Source: Pseudopedobacter alpinus (lineage in GTDB: Bacteria; Bacteroidota; Bacteroidia; Sphingobacteriales; Sphingobacteriaceae). Taken from it: 64,000 nucleotides of DNA. The translations under genes and the position numbers were made by a program. Shown here piece after piece: positions 34,771-43,738 of the stretch. The stretch covers positions 62,001-126,000 of the forward strand of contig NZ_JBHULV010000028.1 of assembly GCF_042684645.1 (NCBI RefSeq), in the 5' to 3' direction. The stretch's first letter is position 1; every line of letters starts with the position of its first letter. The notes under the pieces were generated by a model, which saw only the letters and a list, made by a program, of their open reading frames with translations, made no database searches and was not told the DNA's origin.

Positions 34771-35925
34771 TTATTTCTTAACAGAAAACTGAAAGTATGA
34801 AACTGATTTAAAAGTTTCGCCCGGGCTTAATGTGGTAGAAGGAAAATTAGGGTGATTTGGAGAATCAGGGAAATGCTGAGTTTCTAAACAGAAAGCAGTT
34901 CTGAAATCGTCTTTAACCCCATTTTTAAAAGTATTTTTCCCGCTCATAAAGTTACCACTGTAAAATTGGATTCCTGGTTCCTCTGTATAAACATCCATAA
35001 TAATACCAGTTTTATCACCTATCACTTTCGCAGCATGCTTCATCTCGCCTTTATCACTTAAAACATAGTTATGGTCATAACCTTTTCCATACTTTAACTG
35101 TTGATCATCTGCCTCAATTCTTTCGCCAATAGTAAGCATGTTATTAAAATCAAAAGGAGTCCCTGCAACTTTAACAATTTCACCTGTAGGAATTAAATTA
35201 GAATCAACAGGAGTAAATTCATTCGCAAAGATTTGCACTTGATGATTCAAGATAGTTCCACTCCCCTCTCCATTCAAATTAAAATAAGCATGGTTTGTTA
35301 AATTTAAAATTGTTTTCTTATCAGTAATAGCTTCATAAGAAATTTTTAAAGCATTTTTTGAAGTTAACTGATAAATCACCTTCACCGTTAAGTTACCCGG
35401 AAAGCCCATTTCTCCATCTTTAGCCAAATGAGAGAATTGTAAGGTGGTATCATTCAATTTTTCTGCATCCCAAACTATACTTTGGTAGCCATCAGGGCCT
35501 CCATGCAACATATTAGGACCATCATTAGTTGGCGCTTGGTAATCTACGCCATCAATTGAATATTTACCTTTACCAATTCTATTTGCATAACGACCAATGA
35601 TTGCTCCATAATAAGGATCAGTTGAAGCAATAAAATCTTTAATTGAGTTAAAGCCAACAACTACATCAGTCATTTCTCCATTTGAAGATGGAACCATTAA
35701 GCTGGTGATTTTAGCACCGTAATTAGTAAATTTTGCCACTACATGATTGGCATTTTCTAATTCATAAGCTGATACTTTTTTCTCTGCTATAACTGTGTCA
35801 AACAAACTGCTATCTATTTTTAGGCTATCAGTACCATCTCCTGATTTAGTATTGTTTTGACAAGATGCTAAACCTAAAAAGCCGGCACATAAACAGGCTA
35901 AATAAACGTGTAAACTTTTCATCAT
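34771..35925 (-). CDS. galM: Aldose 1-epimerase lipoprotein
   Basis: A 384-residue protein with a lipoprotein signal: the hydrophobic stretch YLACLCAGFLGLASC places a lipobox cysteine near residue 22. The mature domain is galactose mutarotase-like, with GRYANRIGKGKYSIDG, ANDGPNMLHGG-like TNDGPNMLHGGPDG, LTNHAYFNLNG (catalytic His) and CLETQHFPDSPNHP (catalytic Glu). GalM interconverts alpha and beta anomers of hexoses. A lipid anchor places it in the periplasm, as is common for Bacteroidota mutarotases. It stands alone. Confidence 0.92.
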   Translation of the reverse strand: MMKSLHVYLACLCAGFLGLASCQNNTKSGDGTDSLKIDSSLFDTVIAEKKVSAYELENANHVVAKFTNYGAKITSLMVPSSNGEMTDVVVGFNSIKDFIASTDPYYGAIIGRYANRIGKGKYSIDGVDYQAPTNDGPNMLHGGPDGYQSIVWDAEKLNDTTLQFSHLAKDGEMGFPGNLTVKVIYQLTSKNALKISYEAITDKKTILNLTNHAYFNLNGEGSGTILNHQVQIFANEFTPVDSNLIPTGEIVKVAGTPFDFNNMLTIGERIEADDQQLKYGKGYDHNYVLSDKGEMKHAAKVIGDKTGIIMDVYTEEPGIQFYSGNFMSGKNTFKNGVKDDFRTAFCLETQHFPDSPNHPNFPSTTLSPGETFKSVSYFQFSVKK

Positions 35926-36070
35926 TAAAATTAATTTAAAATTAGGTATAAATTATATTGGCTATTTTCCAGTATTAAAATTGAAATAAATATCTACAAA
36001 TTTTAATATATGTCAATTATACACTTTTTATTTTTTAAATTGAAATTTAAGCAGATTTACAAATCATTGA

Positions 36071-36898
36071 TTAGATCATCTTTATTAATTTTTGAGGTTC
36101 AAAAAAATGATTTAATGGTCCGTTCCCGCTTCCTACTTTCACATTAGCTCCTTGCAAAATAGATTGATGCACATAATTTCCAGATCTTTCTACAGCTGCT
36201 AGCAAACTAAAACCTTGCGCTAAATAAACCGCAATTGCTGATGATAAAGTACAACCTGTTCCATGTAAGTTTTGGCTATTGATTTTTTCTGAAATAAACT
36301 GGTGTTGATGACCTTCCTGGTTTTGATAAAAGTTAATAAGCTGCTCCCCATGTAAATGCCCACCTTTTATCAATACATTTTTCAATCCTAGTTTTAAAAG
36401 TTTAGAAGCCACATTTTTCATATCCTCTAAATTCTTAACTGCTTGCTGAGTTAATTGAGTAGCTTCATTAAGATTTGGAGTTAGTAGTATTATAATTGGA
36501 AAAAGATGCGCTTGAAATGCTTTTAATGTATCTTTTTGCATCAAACTATCGCCAGAACTGGCAGACATCACCGGGTCAAAAATGATGGGAATATTTGGGT
36601 AATTCTTTAAAGTTTCCGCAACTGCAATTACAATTTCAGCACTGTAAAGCATTCCAATTTTAATAGCGAGAGGTTGAATGTCATCCATTACTGCAATAAT
36701 TTGCTGCTTCACGATTTCTGAAGGGATGGGATGAACAGCAGAAATACCTAAAGTATTTTGTGCAGTAACTGCGGAAATTACACTTGTTCCGTAGCAACCT
36801 AAAGCAGCAAAAGTTTTTAGATCTGCTTGGATGCCAGCACCTCCGCCACAATCAGAACCAGCAATGCTTAAAACCGGTAAATATTTAAAACTTTTCAT
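36071..36898 (-). CDS. thiD: HMP/HMP-phosphate kinase
   Basis: A 275-residue ribokinase-fold kinase. It phosphorylates hydroxymethylpyrimidine (HMP) and HMP-phosphate to give HMP-diphosphate for thiamine. Marks are VLSIAGSDCGGGAGIQADLKTF, KIGMLYS, IFDPVMSASSGD, VLIKGGH and the anion hole with LHGTGCTLSSAIAVYL. It is the last gene of the thiamine operon, 11 bases after the thiF-like gene. Confidence 0.96.
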   Translation of the reverse strand: MKSFKYLPVLSIAGSDCGGGAGIQADLKTFAALGCYGTSVISAVTAQNTLGISAVHPIPSEIVKQQIIAVMDDIQPLAIKIGMLYSAEIVIAVAETLKNYPNIPIIFDPVMSASSGDSLMQKDTLKAFQAHLFPIIILLTPNLNEATQLTQQAVKNLEDMKNVASKLLKLGLKNVLIKGGHLHGEQLINFYQNQEGHQHQFISEKINSQNLHGTGCTLSSAIAVYLAQGFSLLAAVERSGNYVHQSILQGANVKVGSGNGPLNHFFEPQKLIKMI

Positions 36899-36909
36899 TT
36901 TAAAAAAAC

Positions 36910-37968
36910 CTAGCTAGCTAAAACACCATCTTTTAGATACAAAATTGAACCCTCATAAAGCGGCTTCACTAGTTTTGCAGCTAACTTACTACGTTGACTA
37001 CTTTGACAACAGAAAACCAATATTTTTCCTAATGGAATTTCGGCTAAGCGTTCTTTCAATTCATACAGAGGAATATTAATTCCTCCAATATTAAAATCTT
37101 GATACTCGTATTCCTCCCGAACATCTATTAAACAAATATTTGAAGGTTCTTGATTCAATTGGTGTATCAAATCAGCAATATTTATAGGTGTTTCCTCGCT
37201 ATCCGCTTCACTTATACTTTCGTTATTTGATTTTACAAAATTTTTATAACTTGGCTTAAAGCCGAAAACTTGCATATTGCCATCTAAAGCATTAAACGTT
37301 AATAATTTGCCCGATAAAACTTTGCCAATTCCAGTAATTACTTTTATCGCTTCGTTAGCCATTAGTGTTCCTATAATTCCAGGTAAAACCCCAATTACAC
37401 CTATTTCAGCACAGTTAGGCACTTCATGTTTTTGTGGAGCTTCAGGAAAAATATCTCGGTATTGCGCACCGTATTTATAATTAAAAACCGAAACTTGCCC
37501 TTCAAACTTAAATATAGAACCAAAAACTAAGGTTTTGTTAAGTTCAACGCAGGTATCGTTTACCAAATAGCGAGTCGGAAAATTATCAGAACCATCAATT
37601 ATTAAATCATAATTAGCAAAAATTGAAGATGAGTTATCTGCGTTTAGCCTTTCTGTAAAAGTTTCAATTTTTATAAAAGGATTCAGTTTTTTAAGCTTTT
37701 GAGCTGCGGCCTCTGCTTTTTTTAAACCAATATCTTCATGAAAATATAAAATTTGACGATGCAAATTGGTTTCATCCACCACATCATCATCTATAATTCC
37801 TATTTCTCCCACTCCTGCAGCTGCTAAATACTGTAAAACAGGACAGCCTAAACCTCCGGCACCAATCATTAAAACTTTGGCGCTTTTCAATTTCCCCTGC
37901 CCTTTCAACCCTAATTCGGGCAAAATCATTTGTCGGCTATACCTTTTTAATTCTTCTTTTTGCAACAT
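36910..37968 (-). CDS. thiF: ThiF/MoeB-type adenylyltransferase with C-terminal rhodanese domain
   Basis: A 352-residue E1-like enzyme. The nucleotide-binding motif is GAGGLGCPVLQYLAAAGVG and the activating region is DGSDNFPTRYLVNDTCV. From about residue 265 a rhodanese domain follows, with the sulfur-carrying cysteine in LVFCCQSSQRS. ThiF adenylates the C-terminal glycine of ThiS, and the rhodanese can deliver the sulfur. The position between thiH and thiD supports ThiF over MoeB. The two CxxC zinc pairs of E. coli MoeB/ThiF are not present, so the fold would be zinc-free. Confidence 0.9.
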   Translation of the reverse strand: MLQKEELKRYSRQMILPELGLKGQGKLKSAKVLMIGAGGLGCPVLQYLAAAGVGEIGIIDDDVVDETNLHRQILYFHEDIGLKKAEAAAQKLKKLNPFIKIETFTERLNADNSSSIFANYDLIIDGSDNFPTRYLVNDTCVELNKTLVFGSIFKFEGQVSVFNYKYGAQYRDIFPEAPQKHEVPNCAEIGVIGVLPGIIGTLMANEAIKVITGIGKVLSGKLLTFNALDGNMQVFGFKPSYKNFVKSNNESISEADSEETPINIADLIHQLNQEPSNICLIDVREEYEYQDFNIGGINIPLYELKERLAEIPLGKILVFCCQSSQRSKLAAKLVKPLYEGSILYLKDGVLAS

Positions 37969-37971
37969 TGT

Positions 37972-39084
37972 TTAAGCTAAAGCATTATCCCAATCCTTCC
38001 AAACTGGCTCATAACCTTGTTTTTTAATCATATCCGCAATTTCTGCAGGAGTGCGTTCATCAGAAATCTCAAATTGCTCTAACGATTCCAGCTCAACCAC
38101 ATAACCACCAGGATTTGTTTTTGAACCCGCACTTATGGAAGTAATACCCAATTTAATGATATTATTTCTAAACTTTTCGGTTTCCCGAGTAGAAATGGAT
38201 AATTCTACTTCTTCATTAAATATCCGATAAGCAAAAATCAGCTGTGCTAATTCTTTATCAGACATTTCTATTTTCGGTTCTAAACCTCCGCTAAATGGGC
38301 GTAAACGAGGGAAAGACAAGCTATACTTACTTTGCCAATATTTTTTTTCGAGGTAGTTTAAGTGCAGGGCGGTAAAGAAACAATCTGTTCGCCAATCTTC
38401 TAAGCCTATTAAAACTCCCAAACCCATTTTATGAATACCGGCTTCGCCTAATCTATCTGGAGTATTAATGCGGTATTCGAAATTAGATTTTTTCCCTTTC
38501 GGGTGATGTTTTTTATAATCTTCTTGATGATAAGTTTCCTGATAAACCAACACCGTATTTAAACCATAAGGTTTTAATTCTTGATAATCTTCCAAATCTA
38601 ACGGTTGCACTTCCATAGAAATATGGGCAAAATGCGGACGAATCAATTCCAAAACTTTCTTGAAATAATCTACATGAACGGTTTGGTTGGCTTCACCAGT
38701 TACCAAAAGCACATGATCGTAACCCATTTCCTTGATTGCAGTAACTTCCTGCATAACTTCTATCGGCGAAAGTGTTTTGCGTTTTACCTTGTTATCTAAA
38801 CTGAAACCGCAATAAGTACAAATATTATTGCACTCGTTAGAGAGGTAAAGCGGGACATACATTTGTAGCACATTACCAAAACGCTTTAAAGTTAATTGCT
38901 GACTCAAAGCTGCCATCTGCTCTAAAAAAGGTGCTGCAGCAGGAGAAACCAAAGCTTTAAAATCTTCTAAAGTTCTTTTTTGGGTAGCTAAAGCATTTTT
39001 CACATCCTCGCTTGTTTTAGCGTAAATACTGGCTTTGGTTTTGTCCCAATCGTAAGTTTTAAAGAGTTCAAAAAAGTTATTCAT
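37972..39084 (-). CDS. thiH: 2-iminoacetate synthase
   Basis: A 370-residue radical SAM enzyme with the cluster motif in NECNNICTYCGFS (CxxxCxxC) and the tail GGYVVELESLEQFEISD typical of ThiH. It splits tyrosine with SAM to make dehydroglycine (2-iminoacetate), the glycine-derived part of the thiazole. This anaerobic-type route replaces the glycine oxidase ThiO used by many aerobes. Its start overlaps the end of thiG by eight bases, so the pair is coupled. Confidence 0.96.
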   Translation of the reverse strand: MNNFFELFKTYDWDKTKASIYAKTSEDVKNALATQKRTLEDFKALVSPAAAPFLEQMAALSQQLTLKRFGNVLQMYVPLYLSNECNNICTYCGFSLDNKVKRKTLSPIEVMQEVTAIKEMGYDHVLLVTGEANQTVHVDYFKKVLELIRPHFAHISMEVQPLDLEDYQELKPYGLNTVLVYQETYHQEDYKKHHPKGKKSNFEYRINTPDRLGEAGIHKMGLGVLIGLEDWRTDCFFTALHLNYLEKKYWQSKYSLSFPRLRPFSGGLEPKIEMSDKELAQLIFAYRIFNEEVELSISTRETEKFRNNIIKLGITSISAGSKTNPGGYVVELESLEQFEISDERTPAEIADMIKKQGYEPVWKDWDNALA

Positions 39085-39844
39085 CTAAAAAAGAGGTTAA
39101 AGGGCTACTTGCTACAGCATGATTTACAGGTTTTGCTAGTTTGGCTTCAAAAGCCATTCGCCCAGCTTCTACAGCCATTTTAAAAGCCAAAGCCATTTGT
39201 ATGGGATTACTTGAAACTGCAATGGCAGTATTTACCAAAACTGCATCGGCACCTATTTCCATGGCTTTTGCAGCATCAGATGGCGCTCCAATTCCGGCGT
39301 CAATAATTACAGGAACATTACTTTGGCTGATGATGATTTCTAAAAAATCGATGGTTTTTAAACCTTTATTACTACCAATTGGCGAACCTAAAGGCATTAC
39401 TGCTGCTGTTCCAACTTCTTCCAAACGTTTACACAAAACCGGATCGGCGTGGATGTATGGCAAAACAATGAAACCTAGTTTGGCCAACTCTTCGGTAGCT
39501 TTTAAGGTCTCAATAGCATCTGGCATTAAATATTTTGGATCGGGATGAATTTCCAATTTAATCCAATTGGTTTCTAAAGCTTCCCTTGCCAATTGTGCTG
39601 CAAAAACCGCTTCTTTGGCATTTCTTACTCCTGAAGTATTTGGTAATAAATTGATATGAGGATATTTCAAATGGATAAGGATATCATCATCATCTTGCTT
39701 TTTTACATCTACTCTTTTTAGGGCAACGGTAACCAGTTCTGTTGCTGAAGCTACTAAAGCTTCTTCCATTAAATGTGGTGAACTAAATTTTCCGGTGCCT
39801 GTGAAAAGGCGAGAAGTAAATATTTTATCTGCTATTTTTAACAT
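39077..39844 (-). CDS. thiG: Thiazole synthase
   Basis: A 255-residue ThiG of normal length, a TIM barrel. It condenses deoxyxylulose 5-phosphate, dehydroglycine and the ThiS thiocarboxylate to the thiazole phosphate. Typical strings are FTSRLFTGTGKF, LLPNTSGVRNAKEAV, IKLEIHPDPKYLMPD, VMPLGSPIGSNKGL and DAGIGAPSDAAKAMEIGADAVLVNTAIA. It overlaps thiH by eight bases. Confidence 0.97.
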   Translation of the reverse strand: MLKIADKIFTSRLFTGTGKFSSPHLMEEALVASATELVTVALKRVDVKKQDDDDILIHLKYPHINLLPNTSGVRNAKEAVFAAQLAREALETNWIKLEIHPDPKYLMPDAIETLKATEELAKLGFIVLPYIHADPVLCKRLEEVGTAAVMPLGSPIGSNKGLKTIDFLEIIISQSNVPVIIDAGIGAPSDAAKAMEIGADAVLVNTAIAVSSNPIQMALAFKMAVEAGRMAFEAKLAKPVNHAVASSPLTSFLDE

Positions 39845-39857
39845 TATAATTGATTTT

Positions 39858-40490
39858 CTAAAGTCGATTTTCTAATTTTTTATTAATCTGAGCTATTATA
39901 TTTTCTTGATTTTCAGCATAATTAATAGCGCCAGAAACCGCAACTCCATAAATTCCTGTTTCTGAAATAACTGAAATATCTGCTAATTCTATTCCACCAA
40001 TGGCTATTATTGGAATTTTTATATCTCTATAATTTATTTCTTTGATTAGCGATTGATAACCCGCTAAACCTAAAATTGGACTTAAGTTTTTCTTGGTTTT
40101 GGTAAATCTGTAAGGACCCAAGCCAATATAATCTGCACCTTCTTCTACTCTTAGTAAAATATGTGCTAAGGTATTTGCTGTTCCGCCGATAATCATTTGA
40201 TCTCCAACAATTGCCCTCGCTGCTGGAATACTCATATCTTGTAAACCTAAATGTAAGCCATCGGCTTTTACTTCAATAGCAATTTCAGGGTAATCGTTAA
40301 TGATGAGTTTGGCTTTATAAGCATTACAAAGTTGGCGAGCGGCTATAGCAGCATCTAAAACAAAATCTAAAGGTTCATCTTTTATGCGTAACTGAATCCA
40401 TTTGCAACCTGCTTTTAGTGCATTTTCTATCGCCTTTAAATGCGAGATTTCCGAATTGCTTTGTGAGATATAGTGTAATTGACTGATCAT
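39858..40490 (-). CDS. thiE: Thiamine-phosphate synthase
   Basis: A 210-residue TIM-barrel protein. It joins HMP-diphosphate and thiazole phosphate to thiamine phosphate. Marks are CKWIQLRIKDEP, LIINDYPEIAIEVKADGLHLGLQDM, IGGTANTL and DYIGLGPYRFTKTKKNLSPILGL, which hold the phosphate-binding and catalytic positions of ThiE. A second, related protein is encoded just upstream; this copy keeps the better conserved active site and is the likely synthase. Confidence 0.95.
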   Translation of the reverse strand: MISQLHYISQSNSEISHLKAIENALKAGCKWIQLRIKDEPLDFVLDAAIAARQLCNAYKAKLIINDYPEIAIEVKADGLHLGLQDMSIPAARAIVGDQMIIGGTANTLAHILLRVEEGADYIGLGPYRFTKTKKNLSPILGLAGYQSLIKEINYRDIKIPIIAIGGIELADISVISETGIYGVAVSGAINYAENQENIIAQINKKLENRL

Positions 40491-40493
40491 GAT

Positions 40494-41096
40494 TTACAAT
40501 ATTTTGAGCGTTGATTGAATGGTTTTAAATTGATTTATTACATTTTCGGGTTTTTGCCAAATGAATCCTAAAAGAGCAACTCCGTCAAAATTCATCCTTT
40601 TAATTTGATGAAGATTTTGGTGTGTTATTCCTCCTAAGGCAATTACATTTGGAGCATTTTGTGGCTTTATCAACTCAAAATCTGCTGGTACTTTACTTTC
40701 GTATCCTTTTTTGGAAATGCTATTAAAAACTGGTCCGTAAAAAACATGATTGAAAAATGAAACTTGTTCTAAATCTTCTATTTGATGAATTGAGGTTGAA
40801 ATTGTAAAACCTTTTGATGTTTTAATTTTCAATTCATCCTTTACAGTTTGCATCCGCTGATGTTCTGGAAAATGCAGTCTCTTTATTCCGAATTTTGAAG
40901 CCAGTTGATGATGCTGATGTAGGGCGATATTTGGATAAAATGAAGGATGAATTTGTGTTAATAGTTTTTCTACGCTTTCCTCACTTTCATTTGGTTTGCG
41001 TAAATGAAAATAACGAAGCCCTTCATTAAATAAATTATTTACGATTTGGGCTTCGCTGTGTATAGATGTAGGGTTTGAAATCACTATTAGTTTCAT
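40494..41096 (-). CDS. tenI: ThiE/TenI-like protein
   Basis: A 200-residue TIM-barrel protein related to ThiE but less conserved: it has RYFHLRKPNES in place of the ThiE substrate-binding strand and the phosphate-binding NVIALGGIT near the end. TenI in Bacillus aromatises the thiazole tautomer rather than joining the two moieties, and that is the most likely role here. The ATG at 41096 gives a normal N-terminus (KLIVISNPTS); an upstream in-frame extension has no support. It begins after a 200-base spacer full of palindromes that separates it from thiC, and lies three bases before thiE. Confidence 0.8.
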   Translation of the reverse strand: MKLIVISNPTSIHSEAQIVNNLFNEGLRYFHLRKPNESEESVEKLLTQIHPSFYPNIALHQHHQLASKFGIKRLHFPEHQRMQTVKDELKIKTSKGFTISTSIHQIEDLEQVSFFNHVFYGPVFNSISKKGYESKVPADFELIKPQNAPNVIALGGITHQNLHQIKRMNFDGVALLGFIWQKPENVINQFKTIQSTLKIL

Positions 41097-41292
41097 TTTG
41101 CTTATTTTCCCATGGTCTGTATCCTCGCGGACCATTTATATTCAAGTTTCGGTCTGTGAGGACACAGACCGAGATCAATAGGATTTTGTGCATTAACGAT
41201 TGAAGCGGCATCCTTTTTTGCTCTTGCCGTTTTGCAAATGGCAAAAAAGATACATCCGCCAGCTGGCGGAGTGTTAAAATGCCCAAATGATC
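41097..41292. repeat. Palindrome-rich spacer inside the thiamine operon
   Basis: Three structures lie between thiC and tenI. CGGTCTGTG-AGGA-CACAGACCG is a perfect hairpin (41150-41171), whose right arm can also pair with GGTCTGTATCCTC at 41114-41126. TTTTTTGC (41214-41221) pairs with GCAAAAAA (41241-41248) around an inner TTGCC/GGCAA stem. TCCGCCAGCTGGCGGA (41255-41270) is a 16-base perfect palindrome. It looks like an interspersed non-coding element rather than a gene. Confidence 0.6.
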
Positions 41293-43176
41293 CTACAAAT
41301 AAATTTCACTTCCTTTTTCTGTAAACTCTTTAGATTTTGCTTCCATACCTTTTGCAATGGCTTCTTCTGTTTCCATTCCGTTTTCTTTAGCGTATTCACG
41401 AACATCTTGCGTAATTTTCATAGAGCAAAAATTTGGGCCGCACATAGAACAGAAATGGGCAATTTTAGCACCATCAGCAGGTAAAGTTTCATCGTGAAAT
41501 TCTTTCGCCGTATCAGGATCAAGCGATAAATTGAACTGATCATCCCATCTAAATTCGAAACGGGCTTTACTCAAAGCATTATCTCGGTACTGTGCACCAG
41601 GATGTCCTTTTGCTAAATCGGCAGCGTGGGCAGCAATTTTATAAGTAATTACGCCGTCTTTCACATCCTTTTTATTAGGTAAACCTAAATGTTCTTTTGG
41701 TGTTACGTAACAAAGCATAGCTGTACCAAACCAACCAATCATAGCAGCTCCAATAGCAGAAGTGATATGATCATAACCGGGTGCAATATCTGTAGTTAGT
41801 GGGCCTAAAGTATAAAATGGTGCCTCAGAACAATGTTCCAATTGCTTTTCCATATTTTCTTTAATCAAATGCATAGGTACATGACCAGGACCTTCAATAA
41901 TGGTTTGCACATCGTGTTTCCAAGCAATTTTAGTCAGTTCGCCTAAAGTTTCTAATTCGCCAAATTGTGCGGCATCATTAGCATCTGCAATACAACCCGG
42001 ACGCAAACCATCACCTAAAGAAAATGCCACATCGTAAACTTTCATGATTTCGCAAATCTCTTCAAAATGGGTGTAAAGGAAATTTTCTTTATGATGCGCC
42101 AAACACCATTTTGCCATGATAGAGCCACCACGAGAAACAATTCCGGTAATACGCTTTGCGGTTAAAGGCACATAGCGTAATAAAACGCCAGCATGAATTG
42201 TGAAATAATCTACCCCTTGTTCGGCTTGTTCAATTAAAGTATCGCGGTACAATTCCCAAGTTAAATCCTCGGCTTTACCATTTACTTTTTCTAACGCCTG
42301 GTAAATTGGAACGGTTCCAATTGGCACTGGCGAGTTTCGGATAATCCATTCTCTGGTTTCATGAATATTTTTACCGGTTGACAAATCCATAATATTATCA
42401 GCACCCCAACGACAAGCCCAAACTGCTTTTTCTACTTCTTCTTCTATGCTTGAAGTCACGGCTGAGTTACCAATATTGGCGTTAATTTTCACTAAGAAAT
42501 TACGTCCAATAATCATTGGCTCTGACTCTGGGTGATTAATGTTTGAAGGAATCACCGCCCTACCGGCAGCCACTTCAGAACGTACAAACTCTGGTGTGAT
42601 GTAACCTTTAGGCGTATTTGCTCCAAAAGAATGCCCTTGGTGTTGGTGGTTCATCACTTCGTACTCACCGTTTAATTGTTCTTTCAATAAATCAATCCTT
42701 TGGTTTTCACGGATGGCGATATATTCCATTTCTGGAGTGATGATGCCTTTTTTCGCATAGTGCATTTGCGAAACGTTCATCCCTTTTTTAGCTTTAAAAG
42801 GCTTTGTGACATGGGCAAATCTTAAATAATCTAATGTTTCATCATTTAAACGTTGTTGTCCGTATTCTGAAGAAACAGTTTCTAGTTGCTCAACATCACC
42901 ACGCTTTATAATCCAGTTTTCACGTAGTTTTGGTAAACCTTTTTTAATATCAATTTCTGCATTTGTATCGGTATAAGGACCACTGGTATCGTAAATGGTA
43001 ACAGGTGGATTAGGTTCTGTTAGGCCAAAACCATTATGTATTTTGGTATCACTTAAAGTCACTTCTCGCATAGCTACTTCAATATCATGCAATTGCCCTT
43101 TTACGTAAATTTTTTTTGACGATGGGAATGGCGAAGTGGTAATTGCTTGCTGGGTTGGAATTTTTTCTGTTTTCAT
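41293..43176 (-). CDS. thiC: Phosphomethylpyrimidine synthase
   Basis: A 627-residue ThiC. It rearranges aminoimidazole ribotide to HMP-phosphate by radical SAM chemistry. The unusual C-terminal cluster motif CxxCx4C is present as CSMCGPNFC. Other marks are PVTIYDTSGPYTD, SVTSSIEEEVEK-like AVTSSIEEEVEKAVWACRWG, DYFTIHAGVLLRYVP and EGPGHVPMHLIKENM. The ATG at 43176 is chosen: it follows the thiS stop by 13 bases and a purine-rich AAGGAGGA lies upstream, while the longer frame would overlap thiS. Confidence 0.97.
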   Translation of the reverse strand: MKTEKIPTQQAITTSPFPSSKKIYVKGQLHDIEVAMREVTLSDTKIHNGFGLTEPNPPVTIYDTSGPYTDTNAEIDIKKGLPKLRENWIIKRGDVEQLETVSSEYGQQRLNDETLDYLRFAHVTKPFKAKKGMNVSQMHYAKKGIITPEMEYIAIRENQRIDLLKEQLNGEYEVMNHQHQGHSFGANTPKGYITPEFVRSEVAAGRAVIPSNINHPESEPMIIGRNFLVKINANIGNSAVTSSIEEEVEKAVWACRWGADNIMDLSTGKNIHETREWIIRNSPVPIGTVPIYQALEKVNGKAEDLTWELYRDTLIEQAEQGVDYFTIHAGVLLRYVPLTAKRITGIVSRGGSIMAKWCLAHHKENFLYTHFEEICEIMKVYDVAFSLGDGLRPGCIADANDAAQFGELETLGELTKIAWKHDVQTIIEGPGHVPMHLIKENMEKQLEHCSEAPFYTLGPLTTDIAPGYDHITSAIGAAMIGWFGTAMLCYVTPKEHLGLPNKKDVKDGVITYKIAAHAADLAKGHPGAQYRDNALSKARFEFRWDDQFNLSLDPDTAKEFHDETLPADGAKIAHFCSMCGPNFCSMKITQDVREYAKENGMETEEAIAKGMEAKSKEFTEKGSEIYL

Positions 43177-43189
43177 GATTGTTGTTTTT

Positions 43190-43393
43190 TTATCCTCCTT
43201 GGGTTGCTTTAATGATGATGATTTTATCGCCCGACTGTAGAAAATGGCTTTCCCATTGGGTTTTGGGAATAATGTTTTGATTGATTGCAATAGCTAAACC
43301 TTGGCTGGGCTTTTGCAAAACATCGCCAAATAGCTGCTTAATGTTGCAGTTGTGGGTGATTTGATAAACTTGTTGATTTACGGTAATCTCCAT
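43190..43393 (-). CDS. thiS: Sulfur carrier protein ThiS
   Basis: A 67-residue ubiquitin-like protein ending in GG, the site that ThiF adenylates and that carries the thiocarboxylate sulfur to ThiG. The middle part (LAIAINQNIIPKTQWESHFLQ) and GDKIIIIKATQGG follow the family closely. It is the first gene of the operon, about 75 bases after the TPP riboswitch. Confidence 0.93.
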   Translation of the reverse strand: MEITVNQQVYQITHNCNIKQLFGDVLQKPSQGLAIAINQNIIPKTQWESHFLQSGDKIIIIKATQGG

Positions 43394-43442
43394 TGCTGTT
43401 TAAAATTTTCAGACTTTAGGAGCATCCCATTACAGGAGGAAA

Positions 43443-43465
43443 GAAAAAACAACGCATAGGTTGTT
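43443..43465 (-). terminator. Possible terminator of the TPP riboswitch
   Basis: On the minus strand AACAAC-CTATGC-GTTGTT is followed by TTTTTT, three bases after the aptamer. The stem is only six base pairs and weak, so it may be the expression platform or may be chance. No other strong hairpin lies before thiS. Confidence 0.35.
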
Positions 43466-43468
43466 GTC

Positions 43469-43546
43469 ACTTTTCCCTTCGGCGGTACTAACCGCATCAG
43501 GTTCAAAGGGTATATATCTCAGTCCATCAAAGGACACCCCTAAAGT
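43469..43546 (-). ncRNA. TPP riboswitch (THI element)
   Basis: The minus strand carries AGGGGTGTCC, CTGAGA, ACCCTTTGAACCTGATG, CGGTTAGTACCG and CGAAGGGAA, the conserved segments of the thiamine pyrophosphate aptamer in the right order. A closing stem ACTTT/AAAGT frames it. It lies upstream of thiS and should lower expression of the thiS-thiD operon when TPP is plentiful. Confidence 0.97.
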
Positions 43547-43738
43547 TGGGCTAAACTTAGGGAATTATTTTTGGAAATTGAAATAAAAATGAAAGGCTGA
43601 CCTTAAATAATTATAAAACAATCTTTTGAATTGCTTAAATTGATTAAAACTGGTACAAGAAAAATATTATTTAAAAATTGATTGGGTGATAGCTAAAAAT
43701 TAGGAGCATACTCAGGAGAATATGCTCCAAAATAGGGA

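Noticed and set aside
41097..41286. Coding frame between thiC and tenI
   Set aside because: The frame covers a string of palindromes and resembles no protein; the sequence is better explained as a repeat element.
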